DNA of 64,000 nt from an uncultured Oscillospiraceae bacterium (GCA_947623745.1 CANQHN010000007.1:1-64000); one strand, 5' to 3'. Positions 7,758 through 16,862 are shown, counted from the stretch's first letter. The notes: generated by a model from the letters alone, not told the origin. Made by a program: numbers and translations.

Positions 7758-10700
7758 TTCTTAAAATCCACTTTATCTTCGTCCTCTCGAGGAAAGAGCT
7801 GTTTCTTAAGCTGCTCCAGCTCTCTCTCCTGCTTTCCCTGCGCCTTTATCAGTTCATTGACCTGATAAGACAGATAATTGAATCGGTCATACTCCGCTGC
7901 CTCAAACATCATCAATCGGTCACGTGTCCCCGCGCCAACACGATAGGCAGGCAGAATAAGGCGCATGATACGTTTAATTCCTTTCCTGAAAGTGTGGATG
8001 CAACTCACAATTGCTTTTTTTGTAATGGACATAATTGTCCACACAACCGATTTCTTCGGGGTAGGGGGCACCGTGTATTGCTCCTTCAGATAGGCCAGGC
8101 ACGTCTCATTTCCCGGTTCGATATTGTAGAGATAGAGTTCGAGCAGACGATTGAAGGTCAGGCCAACTGGATAGTTCTCATCGCGGAATTTGAACGCGAT
8201 TCCCAGCTGTTGGTTGCTGCCAATCAGGATATTCGACGCATAGACCTTCTCTGCCTCAAATGTCAAACGCTCCGAGGAATAATCACAATAATATTCGGGA
8301 AGCTGGATATTGATTCTGCTCTTACGGAGCGCATTCAGGAAAAAATACTGCTCAGCAAGATATCGATGATTGAATCTCTCAGGGTTTTCCCATTCTGAAT
8401 CTGGATGCTCGGTAAAATAGATAAAGGACTCGGCCGGTTCACTGTGTCCGTCCCAGAGCTCTAGCAAATCCTCCGTCAATCCCATCTGGAAACAATCAGA
8501 TAGGCAGTACGGTCTTACAATTGCCCGGGTATCATGCGTAAATGCTCTCAGCACCAATACCCGTTCTGAAAAAAGGCGGTATCTGTTGTCTGATTTATTC
8601 AACTCCTGCGCCCATCTGTTGTAAAAATGGAAACAGTTGTCATTAATCAGATACTGATCTGTTCGCATCCGCACAGCGTACCTGGTGGTCACTCGCTCCA
8701 TACCGGCATGGACACTAATCTGTTGCAAGTTGACACTATTTTTTTTCTTATTGGGATTATCAGCCAAATAGCATGGAGGTTGCTCTCCCAGTGGCTGTTC
8801 CATCAGAACAAGCTCATCATAAAGTCCAGTCAAGGCTTCCACGGGCTCTCCCCGCCAAGTAGAGAGGATGATCCTGGAGTGGGGAAAAAAACGCCGGATA
8901 GAGCTTAAACACCGCTGTCCGTTGAACTCTCCACTTAATTCGATTTTTCCACTCACTACAAAGGTAAGGTCATCTTTCCTTACCGGAGCGATATCCGGAA
9001 AAGAAATCTGATTCCTCAGTCTAGCGTAATTTCCTATAATTGCTGTATAATCCGCAACGTTGTAATACTCCGGAGCAGTTAGATATTTTGTCTTCTGAGC
9101 CTTATCCTCTTCCTGGATTGTACGCGGAGCGGAGGTATCCGGCAGGGTCCTGTATTCCTCGCAAAGTCTGAGCCAGGCGGCAAATGGCACATTGTTTATA
9201 TACCGGCATGGGTTGTCCGTGTTTTTTGCCTTTGGCAGTGTTACCCCGCTTTTAGAACACTCCAAGCACAGCAGGCTACCCGCTAAAAATTCGCGGTATT
9301 TGTCCAGCAATGTGGGAGAGTTATCAAAGGTGTGTTTAAAATAAAGTTGCTCGCGGATATGCGGAGGGCAATATTTCCGCATAAAGGAATAGACGATATA
9401 TTGTTCAGGAATAAACCTACAAATCAGATCAGCGAAACGAGGTTTTTTGTCCTTGTTCTCTGCTCTTTCAAAATAGGGTAATTCTTCCCGGGGATATAGA
9501 GGAATATTGAATAGTCGCTCCAAATCGCTAGTCAATCCCAAATACCACCAGTCTGAGACAGCAAAGGGAAACCTCTCTGCAGTGAGGAATCCCTCTACCA
9601 TGACGCGGCGCGACACAGGCGCGTCTGGGGAAAGGTACTGAGAATAGCGGTTATAGTAGTCTAAAAAGTCGGCGGAAATAAGGAGCATATCGCTGCGTAC
9701 CTTCATACTGTAGCGCCGGGAGGCAGCCTGAACCCCCGCCCTACTGGATACAATCTGTCGGTTGACATTGTGGACGTGTTCGTGGGGGAACCGGCGAATA
9801 AGCCCATTCGGTCCGGGATCGGGACTAAATATGACCTTATCATAATCCAGGCCGTCCACATCTGTGCCCTCCCAAGTGGACAGAATGATCTCCGCACAGG
9901 GAAGGACTTTGCGAATGCTCTCCAGGCATTTTTTTGTAGTGACGGATACCGCGCCCTGCACTATGATTGAGAGCGTCTCGTCTGTCACTGGTTCGTCGAA
10001 ATAGCTTTCAATATAGTTTTGATTGTCCGAACCCGAAAACAGCTTGAAATAGCATGCCTTTACCTTTACATATATGGGCTTCAACAAGGCTCTGGTATCC
10101 GGCGTTAGACGCGGTTTGACTTTTTCAAGCAGGAAATCTCGCACCATGTAAGGAAATCTTCTAAAGATTCCAGCAACTGTTCCAAACAGGCCTTTCCCGC
10201 TTACCTTGAGTATGTACAGCGCATAAAATAGAATATTCCTTTTGCAATACCAATGATAGAGGCATAGCCAATCAAAGTGATTAAAGCAATTGTTTCCTCC
10301 CTGACTGTTTTGATAGACACTATTCTTTGCGCATTTGATACCGATTTGTTCGTTACTCAAAATAATCAAATTAGCTGCGAATGTAATCTCTGTCAAAAAA
10401 ATCGCTCTGCTGGAAGTATCTTCCCTATCTTTGGGTAAGGCGACATCATCATGCAGATGTTTTTTTAGAAAACTAATCCACAAACACTGTTCTGGAGAAA
10501 AGCGCGGAAGTGCGTATTCAAAACGCTCTGGATACTTATTTGCAAAATAAATTCTATCATCATCCGGGATGGGGGGGATATCAAATAAATCTATTAAATC
10601 CTGCGTTAATCCGAAAAAGAAAAAATCGGCTGGGTGCAGTGCGTGCAGATGTGGTAAATGGCGGTAACGGGGGTTTCTGGAATATCGCTCACAACAAATT

Positions 10701-11101
10701 ACTTTCCGCTGAAAAAAAGAGTATTGCTTATCCCTGGCAGGATATTGATTGAACCACTTTAAAAAACCAGTTGATTTCAGCACAAAGTCGGTGCGTAGCT
10801 TTACAGCATAAGGTGTTTTTGCTTGTATGAGTCCCTGAAATGTAGAATGTCTCTGCCGGTCAAAATTGTTTTGCAGAGAACATTCCGTATTAAAGTAGTC
10901 AAAACTGCCTGGGTCCTCATTCAGTAACACTTGGTCATAATCCAGCCCCTCAACATTTGTTTCCTTCCAAGTTGAGAGGATAATTGTCGCACCAGGCAAA
11001 TGCTCTCTAATACTAGCGAGGCACAGAGGGGTGATAAATTTGTCAACTGCGCCCTGCACTACCACTGAAATATCCTTTGTATCTATCCCGCTGATAACCA
11101 C
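7754..11101 (-). CDS. Triple-domain WavE-family glycosyltransferase-like protein
   Basis: 1115 aa holding three consecutive WavE-type units. Unit 1 is about 1-330 (VVVQGAV at 13, IILSTW at 40), unit 2 about 375-660 (IIVQGAV at 379, IILSTW at 405), unit 3 about 710-1015 (FVVSGKI at 714, IILSTW at 744). Units 1 and 2 keep the D-Y-D and DPG blocks. Unit 3 is more divergent, with EQPLGEQP in place of DPG. The last 60 residues are a charged helical, coiled-coil-like tail. Together with the next gene the locus therefore encodes four related units. I infer sequential sugar additions by one polypeptide. Known WavE proteins have a single unit of about 300 aa. Confidence 0.8.
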   Translation of the reverse strand: MVISGIDTKDISVVVQGAVDKFITPLCLASIREHLPGATIILSTWKETNVEGLDYDQVLLNEDPGSFDYFNTECSLQNNFDRQRHSTFQGLIQAKTPYAVKLRTDFVLKSTGFLKWFNQYPARDKQYSFFQRKVICCERYSRNPRYRHLPHLHALHPADFFFFGLTQDLIDLFDIPPIPDDDRIYFANKYPERFEYALPRFSPEQCLWISFLKKHLHDDVALPKDREDTSSRAIFLTEITFAANLIILSNEQIGIKCAKNSVYQNSQGGNNCFNHFDWLCLYHWYCKRNILFYALYILKVSGKGLFGTVAGIFRRFPYMVRDFLLEKVKPRLTPDTRALLKPIYVKVKACYFKLFSGSDNQNYIESYFDEPVTDETLSIIVQGAVSVTTKKCLESIRKVLPCAEIILSTWEGTDVDGLDYDKVIFSPDPGPNGLIRRFPHEHVHNVNRQIVSSRAGVQAASRRYSMKVRSDMLLISADFLDYYNRYSQYLSPDAPVSRRVMVEGFLTAERFPFAVSDWWYLGLTSDLERLFNIPLYPREELPYFERAENKDKKPRFADLICRFIPEQYIVYSFMRKYCPPHIREQLYFKHTFDNSPTLLDKYREFLAGSLLCLECSKSGVTLPKAKNTDNPCRYINNVPFAAWLRLCEEYRTLPDTSAPRTIQEEDKAQKTKYLTAPEYYNVADYTAIIGNYARLRNQISFPDIAPVRKDDLTFVVSGKIELSGEFNGQRCLSSIRRFFPHSRIILSTWRGEPVEALTGLYDELVLMEQPLGEQPPCYLADNPNKKKNSVNLQQISVHAGMERVTTRYAVRMRTDQYLINDNCFHFYNRWAQELNKSDNRYRLFSERVLVLRAFTHDTRAIVRPYCLSDCFQMGLTEDLLELWDGHSEPAESFIYFTEHPDSEWENPERFNHRYLAEQYFFLNALRKSRINIQLPEYYCDYSSERLTFEAEKVYASNILIGSNQQLGIAFKFRDENYPVGLTFNRLLELYLYNIEPGNETCLAYLKEQYTVPPTPKKSVVWTIMSITKKAIVSCIHTFRKGIKRIMRLILPAYRVGAGTRDRLMMFEAAEYDRFNYLSYQVNELIKAQGKQERELEQLKKQLFPREDEDKVDFKK

Positions 11102-11842
11102 TTACTCCACCCCGAATACTTTTTTTGATAATCTCAGCTTCAAAAACTTCTCCAGATCCTCCGGTGTACCCAAGCCGTGCATTTTTGCCCCTACATCCTT
11201 ATAGACCAATTTCATTCCGGCCTCCACCATCTCATTGTAGACTGGGGCCACATAGAACTCACCGTTGACCCGGATATTCTTTGCAATCATTTGGTTGGCA
11301 TATTTTACAAAATCATGTCCATGCCTGTAGTTGTAGATGCCCACTGTAGCCTGGTCGGAGATAACCTTCTTCTCCCGCACTAAGGTGACAAAACCCTCTT
11401 CGTTATACCGGATATAACTCCATTTGGTGCTGGTGCCAGGCATGGTCATAATGAGACCGTCATAGTTACCCATGGTGGTCAAATATTCGTTAATGTCCGT
11501 GTCCACATACTGGTCGCTGTTGGCAATCATCAGGGGAGTATCGTTGTTGATGTACCGCTCCGCCAGAAGAACAGTGCAAGCCGCACCCTCAGTGATATGG
11601 TCCACCGTTACCACCACGCACCCGGGAGCCATGCGTTCCAGTTTGTTTTTGATGTCATACCTCTCCAGATGCTCCTGCTGGCAGATGAAAATAAAGCGGT
11701 GTTCCTGAATGGGACGGATATTTCGAATCACATACTCGATCATGGGATGTCCGTAAATATCAATCAGTGGTTTAGGCAGGGTGTAGCCAGCGTTGACAAA
11801 ACGGCTACCCCGTCCGGCCATCGGCACAACAATATTCAGCAT
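11102..11842 (-). CDS. Sugar-phosphate nucleotidyltransferase
   Basis: 246 aa beginning with the Rossmann-like nucleotidyltransferase signature VVPMAGRGSRF and then LPKPLIDIYGHPMIEYV, the GxGxRF plus PKP pattern of NDP-sugar pyrophosphorylases. SDQYVD fits the metal-binding Asp region. The product should be an activated sugar or polyol (NDP-linked) for the locus glycosyltransferases. The gene overlaps the end of the cupin gene by a few bases and is followed at once by the triple WavE gene. Base specificity cannot be set by eye. Confidence 0.85.
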   Translation of the reverse strand: MLNIVVPMAGRGSRFVNAGYTLPKPLIDIYGHPMIEYVIRNIRPIQEHRFIFICQQEHLERYDIKNKLERMAPGCVVVTVDHITEGAACTVLLAERYINNDTPLMIANSDQYVDTDINEYLTTMGNYDGLIMTMPGTSTKWSYIRYNEEGFVTLVREKKVISDQATVGIYNYRHGHDFVKYANQMIAKNIRVNGEFYVAPVYNEMVEAGMKLVYKDVGAKMHGLGTPEDLEKFLKLRLSKKVFGVE

Positions 11843-12171
11843 TTGGAACCCTCCACAATGTATTTGTCGTTGTTAGCTCCGGGAATTTTGACCACCACGT
11901 TCACCACATCTGTCACAGACTCAAAATCCGTGACGTCTCCCGGCTCCATGACAACGATATCTCCTTCGGTGTATTTGACGCCATTCATCCGGACCTCTCC
12001 GGATAGGATTACTGTAAATTCCGTGGCAATTTTATGATAGTGGGAGCCCTCATAATCACCAGCCTTGTAGCGCTTGACCGCCACCTCAACATCATTGGTT
12101 CTATAAAGTGTCGGCTCGAAATTGCCAATAAACCAACCTTTGACCATCTCTCCTAGGTATGCTGTCCTCAT
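11836..12171 (-). CDS. Cupin-fold protein
   Basis: 111 aa single-domain cupin. The first conserved box is visible as GSHYHKIATEFTVILSGEV (two His plus Glu) and the second is degenerate (PGDVTDFESVTDVVNVVVK). Such small cupins in polysaccharide loci are often sugar isomerases/epimerases or binding proteins. It lies between two nucleotidyltransferases, with a 4-nt overlap upstream (ATGA) and an overlap downstream, so all three are probably made in fixed ratio. GGGAGG precedes the ATG. The precise reaction is not identifiable. Confidence 0.75.
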   Translation of the reverse strand: MRTAYLGEMVKGWFIGNFEPTLYRTNDVEVAVKRYKAGDYEGSHYHKIATEFTVILSGEVRMNGVKYTEGDIVVMEPGDVTDFESVTDVVNVVVKIPGANNDKYIVEGSKC

Positions 12172-12905
12172 AACTGCCTCCCTTTTTGCTCTGCCAGGTA
12201 TGCCTCATAGGCTTTCATACCAGAGGCGTGGCTAAAATTATAATACTGATCTTTCTTGATTCGATACACTCCGATGACCTGCTGCCGTAATATCATTTCG
12301 TTGAAGGCCGGACAGATAAAAAAACTTCCGTTCACGCTAGCGTTCTTGCGAATCATATCTTGGGCAGCTTCAAAGAAAAACCTAGCCTTTCGGTAGTAAT
12401 AGAATCCAGCCACGGCATTCCGGCTGATAGGACGCTTCTCCGCCGCTTCAATCACATGGTCATATTCGTCCAGCTTTACATAGGACCACCTCGGGTGCAC
12501 ATCATCAAAAATTGCCACGCCGCCGTCGTATCCATGGCACCGGAAATCAGCCAAAATCCTCTCTGGGGGAACCAGAAGGATCTGGTCACTGCCAGTAATC
12601 AGCATCGGCTCCTCCATGTCCAACTTATCCACAGCCAGCATACAAGTACAAGCTGCCCCCATAGTCTCACTCTCAGCAACAACTACCTCCACCCCCGGAC
12701 GGAGCAAGCGAGCAATATCATCTAAGTGATATTTATTGGCATCGGCACGTTTGATTACTATAATAAAATGGGTGGTTTTTACAGACTGAAGAGACTCAAA
12801 GACATACTGGAGCACTGTCTTTCGCTCAATCTCCTGAAGGCTTTTTATGTATTCAGTTTCATTTGCAGGTTTGTTGGCCCCTCCGATAGGGATAATGATA
12901 TTCAT
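12168..12905 (-). CDS. Nucleotidyltransferase-fold protein with degenerate signature
   Basis: 245 aa, similar in length and layout to the neighbouring canonical nucleotidyltransferase (shared blocks are EYVIRN-like helices, GAACT, the ITGSDQ metal region, PRWSYVK and NASVNGSFF). The N-terminal signature reads PIGGANKPANETEY instead of GxGxRF...PKP, so the key Arg and Lys are missing. It may bind but not catalyse, or may use an unusual substrate, and could pair with the active copy. Its ATG overlaps the HAD gene stop. A duplication followed by divergence is the simplest origin. Confidence 0.7.
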   Translation of the reverse strand: MNIIIPIGGANKPANETEYIKSLQEIERKTVLQYVFESLQSVKTTHFIIVIKRADANKYHLDDIARLLRPGVEVVVAESETMGAACTCMLAVDKLDMEEPMLITGSDQILLVPPERILADFRCHGYDGGVAIFDDVHPRWSYVKLDEYDHVIEAAEKRPISRNAVAGFYYYRKARFFFEAAQDMIRKNASVNGSFFICPAFNEMILRQQVIGVYRIKKDQYYNFSHASGMKAYEAYLAEQKGRQL

Positions 12906-13549
12906 GCTGTCACCCCGCTCTCTGCCTCAAAACGGCGAATGTGATTCATGATATTTTCATAGTTCACATCGTAAACTGTCTCAACCTTCATTACCCTTGC
13001 TCCCGCAGCTGATGCTGCCTGGATTCCGTTGTGGTTATCCTCTACCACCATGACCTCCTGTGGCATGAGTCCAAGACGGCCGATGGCAGTCAGATAGATT
13101 TCGGGGTCTGGTTTGGCCTTTGTGACATCCTGATTGCTTAGAAAAAAGTCCAGATATGGAAGGAGACTGCTCTTCTCCATCATAAGTTCAACGGAGTTGC
13201 GGATGGAGTTGGATGCCACCGCCAATCTGTAACCCTCCGCCTTTAGACGTGAGAGTGCGTACTCATGGGTAAACAACGGCGCACAGTAGAGATTCACCAT
13301 ATCTATGGTGTACTGTTGTTTCATATCGCTGATAAAGCGGTGCAATCCGACAGGCAATCCCTTCTCGAGGCTGAGCATCTCCAGTTTTTTTACTGTGGGC
13401 AGGCCATCATAGGTCACCAGATGGTCATACCGGCTAATTTCATGGCCAAACAACCGTAAAGCTTTATTCAGCGCCTCATAATGCCAGTCCTTCGCTTCAA
13501 TAAGAACCCCGTCCATGTCAAAAACGACAGCTCTGATTCTTTCTCCCAT
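12902..13549 (-). CDS. HAD-superfamily phosphatase (beta-phosphoglucomutase-like)
   Basis: 215 aa. The catalytic loop is VVFDMDGV (nucleophile Asp11, acid/base Asp13), with a cap domain of about 70 residues, a SNS motif II, Lys in KAKPDPEIY and acidic VVEDNHNG as motif IV. This is the subfamily IA pattern that includes phosphoglycolate phosphatase and beta-phosphoglucomutase. ATG 13549 is preferred, with GGGGTGAG upstream; a longer frame to 13657 would overlap the previous gene without reason. In this operon it most likely removes a phosphate from a sugar or glycerol phosphate intermediate. Confidence 0.85.
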   Translation of the reverse strand: MGERIRAVVFDMDGVLIEAKDWHYEALNKALRLFGHEISRYDHLVTYDGLPTVKKLEMLSLEKGLPVGLHRFISDMKQQYTIDMVNLYCAPLFTHEYALSRLKAEGYRLAVASNSIRNSVELMMEKSSLLPYLDFFLSNQDVTKAKPDPEIYLTAIGRLGLMPQEVMVVEDNHNGIQAASAAGARVMKVETVYDVNYENIMNHIRRFEAESGVTA

Positions 13550-13554
13550 TTCAC

Positions 13555-14193
13555 TCACCCCAACTTGTCCTGGAAAAAATCTGCGGCATCCCCTGGCTTG
13601 TCCGTACAAAGGAGGACATAATCCCAGTTCAAATGAAATGACTTGAGTTTCTCCCAAAAGGGAATATGCTCCCGCTGGTGGAGCTCAGGTGAAACGAGGC
13701 ATACTTTTTTCCCGCTACTGATATGTTCCCTCAGCATATCCTCTGTGATCCAGTCCGTCCTCCAGAAGCCGTCGATCCATACACCAGCAGCGCTGTTATA
13801 CATGACTGGTTCCGGCTCGACTTCACTCTGGCGGGTGAAATACGTGATGCCAACCTCCGCATACTCCACCATTTGCGGTACAGACATATCAAAGGTAAAG
13901 TAATTCGTAATTCCGTATGTTTTTAGCAATACGGCCAACTGTTCTTTTAATCCGTCCGCCTTGATATTAATGGCAAAACAACATCGATTCTGAAACTTGG
14001 AAAGCCATTGAAACACTTCATCCACCTTTTGGCAGCCAGCATCCGCAATGTTGTGAGAAATGACCAGTTCTCCCATATAGTCGCGGATATCTGATTCAAA
14101 ACCAAAACCGCTTTCCATGGCGCGACAAAGCGCGGCCGGACTGTTGCTTAAAATATCTGCCCCCCAATATCCACGATGCGCTAGTATTTTCAT
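13555..14193 (-). CDS. GDPD/PLC-like phosphodiesterase
   Basis: 212 aa with a glycerophosphodiester phosphodiesterase-like start: HRGY (His6), FESDIRD (Glu33, Asp35) and ISHN (His47 where the family has HD). The TIM-barrel-like remainder is short for the family. Start 14193 follows AGGAAGG and clears the ATPase gene stop at 14208. Likely roles are trimming a glycerol-phosphate-type linkage or making glycerol phosphate for a polymer substituent. The partly altered second histidine block means activity should not be assumed. Confidence 0.75.
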   Translation of the reverse strand: MKILAHRGYWGADILSNSPAALCRAMESGFGFESDIRDYMGELVISHNIADAGCQKVDEVFQWLSKFQNRCCFAINIKADGLKEQLAVLLKTYGITNYFTFDMSVPQMVEYAEVGITYFTRQSEVEPEPVMYNSAAGVWIDGFWRTDWITEDMLREHISSGKKVCLVSPELHQREHIPFWEKLKSFHLNWDYVLLCTDKPGDAADFFQDKLG

Positions 14194-14207
14194 ATTCTCT
14201 GCCTTCC

Positions 14208-14936
14208 TCATATCACGTAATGATTGCATACATTTTCTGTGCTACCTGCCATCTGGATGCGTCCACTCTCCAGCCAGATGACCCGGCTGCACATCTCCCG
14301 AATCTGCTCCAGGTTATGGGACACGAACAGCACCGTGGTCCCACCGCCCATCAACTCCATCATCCGAGCACGGCTCTTTGCCTGAAATTCCGTGTCGCCC
14401 ACAGAGAGGATCTCATCTACGATCAAGATCTCAGGCCGTACCATGGCCGCCACGGAAAAGGCTAGTCGGGCCAGCATCCCAGAGGAGTAGTTCCGAATGG
14501 GGACGTCAATAAATGCTCCCAGCTCAGAGAAATCCAGGATCTCCTGGTACTTTTCCTTGAGGTACTCCTCGCTGTAGCCTAGGATCGCTCCATTCAGGAA
14601 AACATTCTCCCGGCCCGTCAAATCGAAATCGAAACCGCTGCCCAATTCCAGCATGGGCACCACATTCCCGTGGACCGCCACTGTGCCCTCCGTTGGCTTC
14701 ATAATGCCGGAAATTACTTTGAGGAGTGTACTCTTACCAGCCCCGTTTCGGCCTATCAGGCCCAGCGTCTCCCCCTTCTCGACTGTAAAGGAAACATGTT
14801 CAAGAGCGGTAAATTCGTTGTATTCCAACTTCCCCCTTAGGGCCGTCGTCACAAATTCTTTCAGCGACATAATACGGTCGTTGTTCATCCGAAACCGCAT
14901 AGTCACATCGTTGACTTCAATCATTGTTTGACTCAT
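14208..14936 (-). CDS. ABC polysaccharide exporter ATP-binding protein (Wzt/TagH-like)
   Basis: 242 aa. Walker A is GRNGAGKST (about 62-70), the signature is NYSSGMLARLAF, Walker B is ILIVDE followed by a switch His in FVSHNLEQI. The family is that of Wzt, TagH and RfbE, which power export of O antigen, teichoic acid or capsule on a lipid carrier. It is short, without the C-terminal glycan-binding domain of long Wzt proteins. It follows the permease gene by 9 nt. Confidence 0.93.
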   Translation of the reverse strand: MSQTMIEVNDVTMRFRMNNDRIMSLKEFVTTALRGKLEYNEFTALEHVSFTVEKGETLGLIGRNGAGKSTLLKVISGIMKPTEGTVAVHGNVVPMLELGSGFDFDLTGRENVFLNGAILGYSEEYLKEKYQEILDFSELGAFIDVPIRNYSSGMLARLAFSVAAMVRPEILIVDEILSVGDTEFQAKSRARMMELMGGGTTVLFVSHNLEQIREMCSRVIWLESGRIQMAGSTENVCNHYVI

Positions 14937-14945
14937 AGCAACCTC

Positions 14946-16403
14946 TTATAGGTACAGAACGAACCGGTCCTGCGTCTTGCGGAACACAAGAGCTCCTACC
15001 AACAGCATAGCCAAGGCGATGACAAAACACTGGAAGTAGATAAAGGGCTCGGGAGACAGCCCGTCCAGGATGCACATACGGGTATTCTTCAGGAAATGGT
15101 ACAGAGGGTTGATTGTCAAAATGAACCTGAACTGCTCAGGCAGAATGCTCTCCGGGTAGAAGATGGGGGTGGCATACATCCACGCCATGCTGAATACGCC
15201 CCACAAGAACTGGGTATCCCGGAAAAAGACCATGGATGCCGACAACAGCAATCCAAGCCCCAGGCTAAATACCACAAGGCAGGCAAGGAAAAACAGTGCC
15301 AGTACTGCGGATTTTTTGAACTGTACCCCTGTGACCAGGGAGACAAGGATCAGCGGAATCAGGGAGATGCTCAAATTGACCACAGAGGACATGACCCGGG
15401 TCAGTGGGTAGATATATTTAGGGACATATACCTTGGTAATCAGGCCGGCGTTGCCCAAGATAGAGGTGAGGGACATCCCGCAGGCTTCAGAGAAAAAGTT
15501 AAAGGACACGATGCCAATAAGCAGGTATACGGCGTAATCGGGAATATCGCTCTTAAAGATGGTGGAGAACACAAAATACTGCACACACATCATCATGAGC
15601 GGGTTGAGGAAGCTCCAGAACACACCCAACACCGAGCGCTTGTACTTCGTTTTAAAATCTCGGGATACCAACTGTCGAATCAGGAATCGGTATTTCTGCA
15701 CCGCGATGAGTGCGTTGACCACATAGCTGTGTTTCCCGCTCTTCCATCGGTGCCACACAAAAGCGATACCCAGGGCCAGGAGAAGGCCAAACCCAGCAGC
15801 AAATTTCCAGTAGTGCAGGCCGGTCCAGATGTAGTCCTCCCCTGAGGCGGAGAAGCAGAGAACACCGTCAGTCGGCGCTCCATTGACCGTGAGAGAAAAA
15901 CCGTCCTCATGGGCGGAGACAGACATCAGCGGCGAGACTGCGCCGCCGGGCAAGCTGTCTGCGTAGATGCGTAACAACAGGGGCACACCATACGCTGTCT
16001 CAATGGGCGTGTCCACAGACATAGTGGTCAGTCCGCCTTCCGAAATCGCTGCCGCGTCGAAGCTCTGGCTCATGACCAGAGAGTTGTCCGCCAAGCTATA
16101 CAGTTCCATTGTCACCGTGCCCGCATTGGGCCGGTAATAGGTCCCCCACTGTACGGAAACTGACTGGAACCGCTGGATATCCGCTTTGAATACCTGCTCC
16201 ACAACTGCACCCTGGGTGAGCTCCACGGTCCCGGCCTCCGCAGCGGGCAGGTCTAAATTGCCGCGGGACTGGCGGAAATGGAGCTGGTCTCCGGCAAGCC
16301 AATAGAACAGGAAAACCAGAACGATATATGCGGCTGCAACAATCACCAACGGTTTCTTTATATCGATGGGGGCCTCGGCCTTTGGCCGGTCATGTTTCCT
16401 CAT
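14946..16403 (-). CDS. ABC polysaccharide exporter permease with N-terminal ectodomain (Wzm/TagG-like)
   Basis: 485 aa, about twice the usual Wzm length. Residues 17-37 form one membrane helix, and about 40-190 a beta-rich domain that should lie outside the cell. A second helix (about 198-217) follows, then a standard ABC-2 permease core starting at LIRQLVSRDFKTKYKRSVLG, with six hydrophobic segments. The core signature is typical of teichoic-acid and O-antigen exporters. The added ectodomain may receive or recognise the exported glycan, a job done in other systems by the Wzt C-terminal domain, which is absent here. It is the first gene of the operon; the ribosome site is weak. Confidence 0.88.
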   Translation of the reverse strand: MRKHDRPKAEAPIDIKKPLVIVAAAYIVLVFLFYWLAGDQLHFRQSRGNLDLPAAEAGTVELTQGAVVEQVFKADIQRFQSVSVQWGTYYRPNAGTVTMELYSLADNSLVMSQSFDAAAISEGGLTTMSVDTPIETAYGVPLLLRIYADSLPGGAVSPLMSVSAHEDGFSLTVNGAPTDGVLCFSASGEDYIWTGLHYWKFAAGFGLLLALGIAFVWHRWKSGKHSYVVNALIAVQKYRFLIRQLVSRDFKTKYKRSVLGVFWSFLNPLMMMCVQYFVFSTIFKSDIPDYAVYLLIGIVSFNFFSEACGMSLTSILGNAGLITKVYVPKYIYPLTRVMSSVVNLSISLIPLILVSLVTGVQFKKSAVLALFFLACLVVFSLGLGLLLSASMVFFRDTQFLWGVFSMAWMYATPIFYPESILPEQFRFILTINPLYHFLKNTRMCILDGLSPEPFIYFQCFVIALAMLLVGALVFRKTQDRFVLYL

Positions 16404-16750
16404 ACGATCCCGCTCTTTCTTCCAACTAACAATTCAAATGATCTGCCGCAGTTTTCTTTCAACGATAGTGTTTTTCGTGGAGGTACCTCCACGAAGGGGC
16501 GGCATGGCCGCCCCTTATTTTACTTTCACACAGCAGCATACGTACGTAGCAAGCAAGTTTCATATTTCCCAACATTCTATATTGCGCTCTGCTTCATCTG
16601 GCATTCCTTATACTTATCGAGCCACACATAACCCGGTTCGCTGTGCACCCGGTGCTACACAAATATCCGCTCTCAAATCTAACGGAATAATACTACTGTT
16701 GCTTTTCTTTATATGGCCGTCTGAATCATCAAAGTAAAAAGCCAAAATTA
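16404..16750 (-). promoter_or_regulatory. Long untranslated leader of the polysaccharide operon
   Basis: About 345 nt from the predicted start of transcription to the permease ATG, without a credible ORF. It contains two adjoining perfect palindromes (16474-16516) and a short GCACC/GGTGC stem near 16644-16654. Long structured leaders of this kind precede polysaccharide operons controlled by processive antitermination (NusG paralogues such as LoaP, or UpxY in Bacteroides). No such regulator gene is in this window, so the mechanism is inference. Confidence 0.45.
16474..16516. repeat. Two abutting perfect palindromes in the operon leader
   Basis: The first, 16474-16495, is a 22-nt perfect palindrome with stem TTCGTGGAGG. 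The second, 16494-16516, is AAGGGGCGGC, a 3-nt spacer, then its complement. They share two bases. On the plus strand the second is followed by TTATTTT and could terminate plus-strand transcripts. On the minus strand it lies inside the operon leader, where it would fold as tandem hairpins. Confidence 0.75.
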
Positions 16751-16756
16751 CAGGTT

Positions 16757-16785
16757 ATTTTATCATGAGTGCGGTCATTTTTCAA
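16757..16785 (-). promoter_or_regulatory. Sigma-A promoter of the polysaccharide operon
   Basis: On the minus strand TTGAAA (16785-16780), a 17-nt spacer, then TAAAAT (16762-16757). This is near-consensus and the only strong promoter seen upstream of the permease. It drives the 13-gene operon down to 1268. Confidence 0.7.
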
Positions 16786-16862
16786 GGGAAAGTCTTGCCT
16801 ATCTGTCGCTTTTCACTGCTGAATTTCAGGTAACAGGGCCTCAATTTGTATATAAAATACAG

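Noticed and set aside
16278-16737. Plus-strand frames of about 120 aa across the operon leader
   Set aside because: They run through the palindromes and the permease start in antisense, with no ribosome site.
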